From the NCBI GenBank assembly GCA_041158225.1, contig JBEBBU010000103.1, forward strand, positions 1 through 11,866: DNA of 11,866 nt. Direction: 5' to 3'. Within the stretch, counting starts at the first letter, position 1. Every line of letters starts with the position of its first letter. This document shows positions 1 to 6,992 of the stretch, piece by piece. The notes under the pieces are model-generated. The model had not been told where the DNA came from. It made no database searches and worked only from the letters and a program-made list of their open reading frames with translations. The position numbers and the translations under genes are program-made. Source of the DNA: JBEBBU01 sp041158225. GTDB lineage: Bacteria > Pseudomonadota > Gammaproteobacteria > Methylococcales > Methylococcaceae.

Positions 1-72
1 CATGATCTTGGGCGAATGATCAATGCCGTCCGCGTGGGAAGCTGCTTCAGGGGCATCAGATGAGGGGGTATT

Positions 73-101
73 CTGTTACAGAAATGTTACAGAAATATGA
101 C
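73..101 (+). promoter_or_regulatory. PhoB-like 11-bp phased repeat block
   Basis: The 11-mer TGTTACAGAAA occurs twice in perfect tandem (74-84, 85-95), followed by a looser third unit with TATGAC at 96-101. Read as boxes, this is CTGTTAC, four bases, ATGTTAC, four bases, ATATGAC. Seven-base direct repeats separated by four bases are the layout of the Pho box (consensus CTGTCAT-N4-CTGTCAT) bound by PhoB and related OmpR-family response regulators. The repeats are seen directly. The link to PhoB is inference from spacing and partial sequence match. The block lies about 220 bases upstream of the first secreted-protein gene. Confidence 0.45.
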
Positions 102-104
102 ATT

Positions 105-145
105 GTTAAGGTATGGTTAAGTTATGGTTAAGGTATGGTTACATG
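105..145 (+). repeat. Second 11-bp tandem repeat block
   Basis: Three tandem 11-bp units lie at 105-115, 116-126 and 127-137. Units one and three are GTTAAGGTATG and the middle one is GTTAAGTTATG. A partial fourth unit, GTTACATG, follows at 138-145. The 11-bp period puts each unit on the same face of the helix, as expected for cooperative response-regulator binding. The register is shifted three bases from the block at 73-101, and only the GTTA core is shared, so it may bind another protein or be a second site array. It could also simply be an expanded simple repeat. Confidence 0.5.
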
Positions 146-320
146 TGTTGCTGTTTGGTGGTTTTCGTGAGCCATGTTCAGGCCGGTGTCAGATAATGTA
201 AGAAAACTTCCTTTGAGTTCTCGTGCACTAACTGCTAGCCTGATCTTACAGGGCAGGCTGCGCTGTTCAGCAGTCACAAGGTCCGTCATTCACTGGACTT
301 TTTCTGGAGACAGGTTTCTC

Positions 321-1298
321 ATGAAAACACCTTTTGCCATTGGTGCGGGGCTACTGGGCCTTATGCTCAGTACCGTTATCCATGCTGCTGATGTTGAAAT
401 TTCGGCAGACATCAGTGCAGATACCACACTGGTCAGCAGCAACCGCTATATCATCACGACTGAAGTTCACGTGAAACAGGGCGTCACACTGACCATTGAA
501 AACAACACGCTGATCCTTATCCGCAATGGTGTCGAGTTTGCTGCCAAGCCGACATCGACCCGGCGGCCTTCACTGATCTTTGATACTGGTTCAACCATGC
601 TGGCCGAGGATGTTTACTTCAAGGCCTGTGACGATACCAACCAGCCGGTGAACAAGGCACTCAACGCTGGGCTTTTCCTGTTGGGGTCTTCCAGTATGAC
701 GCGCAGGGATCTGAATATCATGACCAGTCTCAGTGTGCATCCTTCCTTTTTCAAGGCCAACAGGATCCATACTGAGTATCTGGGAGCACGTGATCCATTT
801 CTGCACCAGAATAAGGCTCGTAGTCTGACCAAGCAGCAGAAACTCAAGCTTTACCAGCGCATTGATGACTTTGATGCCATCCAGGTGATAGGTGTGAACG
901 GTAGCGAGTGGGATGTCGCCAGTATTTATTCTCTGGGTTCCGGCGATGATGGTTTCGATCTGGAGGATTGTGCCATCTCTGTGAAAAACGTACAGGTGGC
1001 AGGTTCGACCGAAGATGGACTCAACCTGACCAACAGCCGACTGGATATTACCGGTAGCCTTGATCTGAACGTTGGCATCACAGGCTTGAGGGATCGTGAC
1101 CTGTTTGATCTGGAAGTTGACCGCGCACCCTCCATTATCCGTATCGCCCAGAATGCACAGGTCAGGCTGGATGGCATTTTTGGTGATCAGGCCTGGCTGC
1201 GCTCGGATGATCTGCCACACAAGAATCAGGTGCGATACCAGTACAACGGTAAAACAGTCAAAGGCCAGTCTTATGTTTACAGTGTGAACAAGGATTGA
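321..1298 (+). CDS. Secreted beta-helix-like protein, paralog 1
   Basis: A 325-residue exported protein of unknown function. The start at 321 is chosen over the ATG at 174 for two reasons: GGAGA at 306-310 is well placed, and the product then begins with a clean Sec signal peptide (hydrophobic core about residues 5-20, likely cleavage near A22). The 49 codons upstream give no domain-like sequence. The mature protein is rich in short V/I/L strands separated by G, N and D. Near residues 43-70 it has the pattern Y-I-x-T-x-E-V-H-V...G-V-T-L...I-L-I-R-N-G, typical of parallel beta-helix leading strands. Acidic turns DDGFDLED (209-216) and EDGLNLTN (231-238) look like consecutive helix coils. The next gene is a clear paralog sharing FKACDD, AGLFL-GSS and the V/I-IG-N-SEW motif. 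First gene of the secreted cluster, likely controlled from the repeat-rich leader. No catalytic site is assignable. Confidence 0.82.
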   Translation: MKTPFAIGAGLLGLMLSTVIHAADVEISADISADTTLVSSNRYIITTEVHVKQGVTLTIENNTLILIRNGVEFAAKPTSTRRPSLIFDTGSTMLAEDVYFKACDDTNQPVNKALNAGLFLLGSSSMTRRDLNIMTSLSVHPSFFKANRIHTEYLGARDPFLHQNKARSLTKQQKLKLYQRIDDFDAIQVIGVNGSEWDVASIYSLGSGDDGFDLEDCAISVKNVQVAGSTEDGLNLTNSRLDITGSLDLNVGITGLRDRDLFDLEVDRAPSIIRIAQNAQVRLDGIFGDQAWLRSDDLPHKNQVRYQYNGKTVKGQSYVYSVNKD

Positions 1299-1300
1299 TC

Positions 1301-1351
1301 ATGCCGTTTTTCTTGTTGTTGTACTTGCCATCTATGCGGGACTTTTCATGA
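1301..1351 (+). CDS. Possible 16-aa hydrophobic small ORF
   Basis: A small frame starts 2 bases after the stop of the upstream gene and reads MPFFLLLYLPSMRDFS. It ends in TGA at 1349-1351, which overlaps the ATG of the next gene (1348-1350) as ATGA, the classic arrangement for translational coupling. AAGGA at 1290-1294, six bases before the ATG, is a good ribosome binding site. The peptide is strongly hydrophobic in its first half. It could be a coupling leader or a small membrane peptide. A 48-base open frame is also easily produced by chance, so only the architecture argues for it. Confidence 0.3.
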   Translation: MPFFLLLYLPSMRDFS

Positions 1352-2313
1352 AAATATACAGACTGATGACTGTGGCAGCGCTGATGGCCATTGCCGCCAT
1401 GCCATTACATGCCGCCAGCAAACCGATTGTTGAGATCACTGGGCCGGTCAAGACCAGTATGACCATGACTGCTGATAACGATTACATGATCACGGGCGAG
1501 GTACATGTCCTTTCCGGGGTGACGCTAGGTGTGGAGGATGGCGTCACAATCCTGATCAGGAATGGCAATCAGAACCGGAGTGTGGGCAAGACCTTTGGGA
1601 AAAAGTCCGGACTGGTTTTTGATTCGGGATCTTCTCTGGCAGCAAAAAACATCAGCTTCAAGGCCTGTGATGATGTGGGTACGCCAGTCAGTGTCGCTGA
1701 CAATGCCGGTCTGTTTCTCATGGGGTCATCCGCACTCTGGCAGCAGGGACAATTACTGGTCAATTTTGCTACCAGAGCGTCCAGTTTTGTCGCTGACAGT
1801 ATCAGTACCGATTATCTTGGTCGCCTTGAGCCAGTCAAGACCAGATTGAGCCCGGTTTATCCGGGCATAAACATCATTGGCATGAATGTCAGTGAATGGA
1901 AGGTGGGGGCAGTGGCATCTGCCCATGCCGCAAGTTACGGTATGAGAGTTGACCGATCCGTTATACGGATTGACAGCCTGAATATCAGTGATTCAGGTGC
2001 GGCAGGTATCAGGCTGTTTGATACCCGTCTTGATATTGTCAAGACACTGGGTGTTTCAAATAATTCGGCTTTGCCCAAGGTTCAGCTATTTGATTTTGGC
2101 CAGATCAGGGCGATAGAGAAGGGACCGTCCCGTATGCGCATGTTCCCGGGAGCCAGTGTTGCTGTGACCGGACTCATCAATCCTTGGGTTTCGGTGCTCT
2201 CGGAAAACATGCCTGCCGTTAAAACTGGAGTAGCAGCGTCGGGTTATTCCTATTCGGGAGTATTGGGTGCTAACCAGACCTATATCACCAGTACCTATAT
2301 ATCTTCTTTCTGA
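1348..2313 (+). CDS. Secreted beta-helix-like protein, paralog 2
   Basis: A 321-residue exported protein of unknown function, paralogous to the preceding gene along most of its length. GCGGGA at 1336-1341 is the probable ribosome binding site. The signal peptide has a hydrophobic core at about residues 6-20 and likely cleavage after A22 (LHA). Shared landmarks include YMITGEVHV (46-54), GVTL, ILIRNG (68-73), FKACDD (104-109), AGLFLMGSS (120-128) and the IGMNVSEW segment near 177-184. The acidic DDG and EDG turns of paralog 1 are replaced here (region about 192-226), so any metal or ligand function tied to them is probably not shared. The C-terminal third is also more divergent. The pair looks like an old tandem duplication whose copies have specialised. 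Same transcription unit as its neighbours is likely from the 44-49 bp gaps. Confidence 0.82.
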   Translation: MKIYRLMTVAALMAIAAMPLHAASKPIVEITGPVKTSMTMTADNDYMITGEVHVLSGVTLGVEDGVTILIRNGNQNRSVGKTFGKKSGLVFDSGSSLAAKNISFKACDDVGTPVSVADNAGLFLMGSSALWQQGQLLVNFATRASSFVADSISTDYLGRLEPVKTRLSPVYPGINIIGMNVSEWKVGAVASAHAASYGMRVDRSVIRIDSLNISDSGAAGIRLFDTRLDIVKTLGVSNNSALPKVQLFDFGQIRAIEKGPSRMRMFPGASVAVTGLINPWVSVLSENMPAVKTGVAASGYSYSGVLGANQTYITSTYISSF

Positions 2314-2332
2314 TGCATCTCACAGATAAAAC

Positions 2333-2349
2333 ATCCTGTCAGGATTTTT
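2333..2349 (+). terminator. Weak hairpin plus T-run in intergenic gap
   Basis: ATCCT (2333-2337) and AGGAT (2341-2345) can pair around a GTC loop and are followed by TTTTT (2345-2349). The 5-bp stem is short, so at best this is a leaky attenuator or an mRNA 3'-end stabiliser separating the small paralogs from the large downstream gene. It sits just before the GAGG ribosome binding site at 2350-2353. It could be chance. Confidence 0.25.
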
Positions 2350-2358
2350 GAGGTTTTT

Positions 2359-5300
2359 ATGAAAAAAAATAGTCTTCCCTGGAAAGTAACGCTGCTGAGC
2401 AGTCTGGTCACTATGGCGATCTCAGCTGGCCCGGCTCAGTCCAGGCCTACCCTGACAGCCTTGCTGGACACTGCCAACAGTATCATGCCGGGCAATCTTG
2501 AAGGTGTGCAGAAGCCTGTCGACCTGCCGTTGCCCGCGGGTGCAACGCTGGAAGATATTGATGATTCAGGCCAGTATGTGCTGTTCTCCAGTACGGATCC
2601 CAATCTAGTGGCTGACGGAACTACACAGGAAACGGGTCAGGAAACGATACCGCTTCATCCCAATCTGTTCTGGATGGATCTCTCCCAGGGTGTTGAAAAA
2701 AGGGTGATTCGTCTGGTGACTCACTACGCAGGAAGCACCCGTGCTTCTGCAGGCTTTTCGGGAGTGGGTAATGGTCTGGTCGCCCCTTTTGAACCACTCT
2801 CCGCCGATCTGAGCAGTGATGGAAAAACCGTGGTGTTTGATTCGCGTATTGCCGCAAATGATTATGATGCCACAGTACCCAAAGAAAACGACCAGCCTAA
2901 TCTGGCGACCTTCTTTGACCTCTGGACGCAGGAACCCGAGGTGCCGGGTACTGTGGATGTGTTCACATGGAATGCAGATGCTATAGATCCAGCTAACAAT
3001 ATTACGCTGGTCAGTCTGCTCAATGCTACCGGTAAGGCCAATGCGGTGGAGTTCAACCCTAATGGCAATGATCTGCCGCCTCCTGATGTCAGTGCGCCCA
3101 TGGCGGCCGGTATCTTCAATGAATACAGTCCGGTCAGAAACTATGAGGAGTTTTTTGCCACACTGTTTACCCGCCCCTATGAATACCAACTATTTACTGA
3201 AAACCGGGGTATTTCACAGGATGGCAAGCGTGTACTGTATACCAGTATGGTGCCTGCTCCATGGCTGGATACGCGTAACAGCAGCATCAAGGATGCCCTT
3301 CCCCTGAAAGTTATTGATGTTGCACCTTATGAGCAGACCGCAGATGGCTTCCTGGTTCAGCATACACCTGCCGCAGGTGGCGGTGCTGCTGCGCTGGAAC
3401 AGTCCATGCTGGCACATGATGGTACCGACAATACACCGTTCACCATCACAGCCACGCTTAACAAGGAAGGCAATGCGCTGGGCTATTACATGAACGCGCT
3501 TATGTCACCAACGGGATTTTTCCTGCTCAACGAGTTTTTTGAGGCTGAATTCCTGCAGTTAAGCAGCAATGGTGATCGGGTTGTTTACAGCACCCGACAG
3601 ACTGCTTCCAATCTTATTGAGGGTGTGCAGGACAGTGACTTCTCCCAGGATGTTTTTGCTTTCGATGTCAATTCAAGGAGCAATCTGCTGGTCAGTCGTC
3701 AGTATGATGACCCGCTTACTGCAGCGGGCAATGCCCAGGCACCCTACAATCTTGAAGCTTATCTGTATGGTGGCACGATAGAGTTTTACGATTCCACCAA
3801 TTATTCGGTCAGTAGTGATGGCAGCAAGGTGGCACTGGTGTCTTCTGCCGGTAATCTGGTGCAGGGGATGCAGGACAATAATGCAGAAATGTCTGAGCGT
3901 GCTGTATGGTTCCCGGATTCCGGCGTCAGGATACAGACCATTCAGGCCAAGCCTTACGATATTTTTGTCAATGATATTGCCAATGTCGCTGATACAGTGA
4001 TCAGCAATGCTAGTACCTCGGTTACTTCGCTGGTCAATACCCCGGATGGCATTACCAATACCAATCTGCTGGCGACGCTGAGTGGCATGTCATCCGATGG
4101 TAATGTCGTGCTTTTTGCTACTACTGCCAATAATTTCTATGACCCCAAATTTGCGGATGGGCACTATCCTGCCAACTGGGCACAGGGTGACAAGCCCAAG
4201 AACTTCCTGCTTGGTGGTTTCAGCAATCTCTGGGCAAGGGATATTGCCAAGAAAACCACGACACTGGTGTCTGTAGGTGCTGATGGCAAGTCCTCAGGCA
4301 ATCAGGCTACGCTGGGCAGTCCTGCAGCGCCTGGTGGCAGGGATGTACTTGCGAATATCAGCGAGCATGGACGCTTTGTACTGTTTTCAAGTTCTTCCAG
4401 CAATCTGGTGAAGGGTGTCAATGACAAGGCATACAAGGGGGGGATTTTCCTGCGTGACATGAAGGAAGATCCCGTCACCAAGACGGGCAAGACCACACTG
4501 ATGTCTACGACAGCTACGGGCAATGCTCCCTCAGCCGGGCGCTATCTGAATAGTGCCATCAGTTCCAATGGTGATGAACTGGGAACTGCGCGCGTCTTCA
4601 TGGATGGTACCGGGGGGCATGATATGCAGACCACCTTCCGTCAGGAAGAAATTGCACCCCTGATCTCCCACATCTATACCATCGATTATCCGCGCCTGAC
4701 CTGGGCCAGTTCTACCCAGAATCCTGCGCTGTTCAGTGTTGCAGCTGAAAACTCGGCCAATTCCATTCTGGAGCGTCGTGGTAATACCCGCGTGGTCAAG
4801 GCCAGCCCGGGCAAGCTGTTCCGCAATGTCACAGATCCTGCGCGTGTCGCGATGGGTGATGTTAACGGTGATGGTACCGTGGATTACATCTATGGTGCCA
4901 GCGAGGGCAACGAACCCGAAGTGGTGGTCATTGATGGCAAGACATCCAGTCAGATCATGCGCTTTGATGCCTTTCCTCCCAGTTACAGGAATGGGGTTTA
5001 TGTTGCGGCTGCCGATATTAATAATGACGGTTACGCTGACATCATTACCGGTATAGGATCGGGCGTCAGTCTTCTGACGGCCAAAAACACGGCAACGGTT
5101 AACATCTTCACCGGGCGTTATGGGTACCTCATTGCCAGTATGATCATTCCTTCGGCTGGTAAAGGTGGTGTGCGTGTAGCAGGTGGTGATGTGGATGGTG
5201 ACGGTATTGCAGAGGTCATTGTCGGCAGTGGCAAAGGCGTTGCCAAGGGGGGGATCCAGGTTTTTAAAGGCGCAGACATCAAGGCTAAGATAGATACGCA

Positions 5301-5781
5301 GAAAAAAGCGGAGGATGATCTTGAAGCTGCAGGTCAATTGCCTGATCTCGCTGGCATGAAACCCTACACATTCACGCCCCAATGTACCATTGCAGTCAAG
5401 GGTACTACTAGCGGCAAGGTGGCCAACGGCGTCTATGTTGCAGCGGCTGATCTGGACAGCGATGGCCAAGTTGAGATTGTGGCAAGTGCTGATAATGCCA
5501 CTTCCGTCAATCTTTACAGTTATGGCAACAACACTTGTACGCTGGATGGCAGTCACAGTTTTTCTGCCGAGTTCCCGGGTGTGACAGGTCTGCGTGTTGC
5601 AGCCCGTGCAGGCAGGATCATGCTGGGCAGTGGCCCAAGCACCAGCAACTTTTCTCTGGTAAAAATGTTCGAGTATGATAGAACTGCGCTAAAGTTCAAT
5701 AAAATCGAGCAGTTCCAGCCATCCTACTATAATGTCAAGAAGGGAATGACAGGCTCCAAGAAAGGCGTCTATGTAGGTTAG
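2359..5781 (+). CDS. Large secreted propeller/FG-GAP repeat protein
   Basis: A 1140-residue exported protein. GAGG at 2350-2353 precedes the ATG by five bases. Residues 1 to about 23-28 form a signal peptide. From residue 65 to about 745 there are eight diverged repeats with the core (I/L/M)SS-(D/N)G-x-x-V-x-(F/Y)-x-(S/T), starting near 68, 151, 285, 401, 484, 577, 667 and 734. Several are followed by a NLV/LVS element, as in PD40/TolB-type beta-propellers. The C-terminal third has four FG-GAP/VCBS repeats with calcium-loop motifs DVNGDG (about 834), DINNDG (about 887), DVDGDG (about 944) and DLDSDG (about 1031). Each sits in a GVxVAxxD...I(I/V)xGxG frame like integrin-alpha-type propellers. 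No enzyme motif, LPXTG or transmembrane anchor is visible, so a secreted binding or structural role is inferred. It follows two secreted paralogs and ends at a strong terminator, completing the cluster. Confidence 0.85.
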   Translation: MKKNSLPWKVTLLSSLVTMAISAGPAQSRPTLTALLDTANSIMPGNLEGVQKPVDLPLPAGATLEDIDDSGQYVLFSSTDPNLVADGTTQETGQETIPLHPNLFWMDLSQGVEKRVIRLVTHYAGSTRASAGFSGVGNGLVAPFEPLSADLSSDGKTVVFDSRIAANDYDATVPKENDQPNLATFFDLWTQEPEVPGTVDVFTWNADAIDPANNITLVSLLNATGKANAVEFNPNGNDLPPPDVSAPMAAGIFNEYSPVRNYEEFFATLFTRPYEYQLFTENRGISQDGKRVLYTSMVPAPWLDTRNSSIKDALPLKVIDVAPYEQTADGFLVQHTPAAGGGAAALEQSMLAHDGTDNTPFTITATLNKEGNALGYYMNALMSPTGFFLLNEFFEAEFLQLSSNGDRVVYSTRQTASNLIEGVQDSDFSQDVFAFDVNSRSNLLVSRQYDDPLTAAGNAQAPYNLEAYLYGGTIEFYDSTNYSVSSDGSKVALVSSAGNLVQGMQDNNAEMSERAVWFPDSGVRIQTIQAKPYDIFVNDIANVADTVISNASTSVTSLVNTPDGITNTNLLATLSGMSSDGNVVLFATTANNFYDPKFADGHYPANWAQGDKPKNFLLGGFSNLWARDIAKKTTTLVSVGADGKSSGNQATLGSPAAPGGRDVLANISEHGRFVLFSSSSSNLVKGVNDKAYKGGIFLRDMKEDPVTKTGKTTLMSTTATGNAPSAGRYLNSAISSNGDELGTARVFMDGTGGHDMQTTFRQEEIAPLISHIYTIDYPRLTWASSTQNPALFSVAAENSANSILERRGNTRVVKASPGKLFRNVTDPARVAMGDVNGDGTVDYIYGASEGNEPEVVVIDGKTSSQIMRFDAFPPSYRNGVYVAAADINNDGYADIITGIGSGVSLLTAKNTATVNIFTGRYGYLIASMIIPSAGKGGVRVAGGDVDGDGIAEVIVGSGKGVAKGGIQVFKGADIKAKIDTQKKAEDDLEAAGQLPDLAGMKPYTFTPQCTIAVKGTTSGKVANGVYVAAADLDSDGQVEIVASADNATSVNLYSYGNNTCTLDGSHSFSAEFPGVTGLRVAARAGRIMLGSGPSTSNFSLVKMFEYDRTALKFNKIEQFQPSYYNVKKGMTGSKKGVYVG

Positions 5782-5790
5782 TGTTGCAGA

Positions 5791-5821
5791 AAACGCCTGC
5801 ATGAACCATGCAGGCGTTTTT
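5791..5821. terminator. Strong bidirectional intrinsic terminator
   Basis: AAACGCCTGCATG (5791-5803) pairs with 5807-5819 around an AAC loop, giving a 13-bp stem flanked by an A-run on the left (5790-5793) and TTTTT on the right (5817-5821). It works in both directions: it ends the large secreted-protein gene 10 bases downstream of its stop, and serves the convergent minus-strand lipoprotein gene, whose TAA stop (5822-5820) lies inside the T-tract. Confidence 0.92.
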
Positions 5822-6893
5822 ATCTCACGGGAATGGTGAGCGCAGGTGTGTTGGTTTTGGCCGCACCACTCTGCAGTCTGAACAGTATGGTCAGCAGAGT
5901 AAAACTGGCTTTTGAAGTGATATCGGCATCGGCAATATAGAACCAGTAATCACGGTAATGAATGGCCAGGAACGCATGTTCAGGGTAATGTCTGCTCGAA
6001 TGTATCCGAAGCATCTTGCCGCCGGATGTCTGGCTCCAGTCATAAATGCGGCCGTCAGGGTAGGTCGTCTGCTTCACAAGGCCTTCACTGATGTGTTCTG
6101 CTGGCGTTTCTATGCCCTGTGACAGGTAGTAAAAAACACCCATCATGGTGCGGGTGTGAAATACAACCAGATCATCATTGTAAAGCAGTATATTCTCCCC
6201 CAGACGATAGCGATTGAATGATGTTTCAAGTTCAAGCAGGTTCTGCAGTTCTTTTGTTTTGGCGGGCAATCTGCTGGTATCCAGATGCAGATAGGTCTGG
6301 TTGGCCTTGATATCTGTATCCAGCCGGATGGCCTGATGCTGATGAAGTAATTCAAGCAGGTCGATCAGGCGCAGAAACTTTTCATGATTCACTGGTGGTT
6401 GGGTGGGTTGCGGGCCTGACGCTGTGGGTGCGTTTTCGATGGCGTTGATCCGCTCTATGCATATGCCAAAGATTCGGCGCAGACTCCATCCGGAATGCAT
6501 CAGTCGATAAAGTTTTTCCAGATCAATGGGTGCCAGAAGGCTCTTGACGAATTCTTCGCCCTGCATCGGGGCATAAGATATGGTTGGCTGGGTGTAATAT
6601 TCACTGGCGCTACCCACTGCTCCCATGGGCGTCTGACCGAGACTGGAGCCACCTGCGGAGCCGGAAACAGTAAATTTCATGGTGGATGCGATATTGATGA
6701 CATCCAGAAAGAATGTAGGATCGTTATAATGCTGGCGTACCAGATTCAGTAGAATCTGTTCATTCATGCTCTGTGCCAGCGCTTCGTTATAGAGAGGATG
6801 GCTATGTTTCAGGCCGTCTGGTCCGAATGAGTTGCAGCCTGTAAGGCTCACCAGTAGCAGGAAGGTGAGTGATTGCCGGCCGCGTTTGTTCAT
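5820..6893 (-). CDS. Uncharacterised lipoprotein
   Basis: A 357-residue predicted lipoprotein. The ATG at 6893 is preferred over an in-frame ATG at 6959. It places MNKRGRQ and a hydrophobic stretch directly before the lipobox LTGC (Cys20), and a GGGGG-type ribosome binding site lies about ten bases upstream. The longer version would bury the signal sequence behind 22 residues. The mature part contains an N-terminal LYNEAL...NEQILLNLVR helix and a G/S/A-rich stretch near residues 75-95. Next come GEEFVKSLLAPIDLEKLY and SGWSLRRIF, then a P/Q/T-rich linker (about 155-170) and a mixed alpha/beta C-terminal half. From memory this layout matches a widespread but uncharacterised proteobacterial lipoprotein family; no function is known to me. 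It probably sits at the inner face of the outer membrane. It is divergent from the small membrane-protein gene and convergent with the secreted cluster. Confidence 0.82.
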   Translation of the reverse strand: MNKRGRQSLTFLLLVSLTGCNSFGPDGLKHSHPLYNEALAQSMNEQILLNLVRQHYNDPTFFLDVINIASTMKFTVSGSAGGSSLGQTPMGAVGSASEYYTQPTISYAPMQGEEFVKSLLAPIDLEKLYRLMHSGWSLRRIFGICIERINAIENAPTASGPQPTQPPVNHEKFLRLIDLLELLHQHQAIRLDTDIKANQTYLHLDTSRLPAKTKELQNLLELETSFNRYRLGENILLYNDDLVVFHTRTMMGVFYYLSQGIETPAEHISEGLVKQTTYPDGRIYDWSQTSGGKMLRIHSSRHYPEHAFLAIHYRDYWFYIADADITSKASFTLLTILFRLQSGAAKTNTPALTIPVR

Positions 6894-6914
6894 GTGGAGA
6901 AAGCCCCCTTCTGG

Positions 6915-6958
6915 TTGCATGAGTGGATCAGATAAAAAATACTGGATGGTATCATCCA
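6915..6958. promoter_or_regulatory. Divergent promoter region with 16-bp dyad
   Basis: The spacer between the divergent lipoprotein and membrane-protein genes holds TGGATG (6943-6948), GTAT, CATCCA (6953-6958), an inverted repeat that could be an operator. On the plus strand, TTGCAT (6915-6920) and AATACT (6938-6943) are 17 bases apart and make a weak sigma-70-like pair that would place the dyad just over the start region. The dyad is seen directly; the promoter is a weak guess. Confidence 0.3.
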
Positions 6959-6992
6959 AGATTGATGCTGAGAATTATGGAGACCGGAACGG

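Larger units (their letters stand above)
1..173. other. Non-coding left edge and upstream region
   Basis: No gene can be supported here. One plus-strand frame is open from base 1 and stops at TGA 61-63. It could be the last 20 codons of a gene lying outside the window, but it is too short to judge. The rest is AT-rich intergenic sequence holding the two phased repeat blocks described separately. A frame with an ATG at 174 runs into the first secreted-protein gene, but its first 49 codons do not look coding, so the stretch up to 320 is treated as leader. Confidence 0.5.

Noticed and set aside
1..63. Possible C-terminal tail of an upstream gene (20 codons ending TGA)
   Set aside because: Too short to show coding character; any random frame can be open for 20 codons.
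237..259. Hairpin AGCCTG / CAGGCT in the leader as a riboswitch
   Set aside because: Only a 6-bp stem with an 11-base loop and no match to a riboswitch core that I can recognise.
591..1220. 209-codon minus-strand frame
   Set aside because: Antisense to the first paralog, no domain, no signal and no ribosome binding site; a shadow frame.
2605..3189. 194-codon minus-strand frame
   Set aside because: Antisense shadow of the large secreted-protein gene with low-complexity, unfamily-like sequence.
4531..5556. Long 341-codon frame on the minus strand
   Set aside because: It lies wholly opposite the large secreted-protein gene, whose repeats and calcium loops are clearly real. The antisense product has no recognisable domain and is explained by codon bias.
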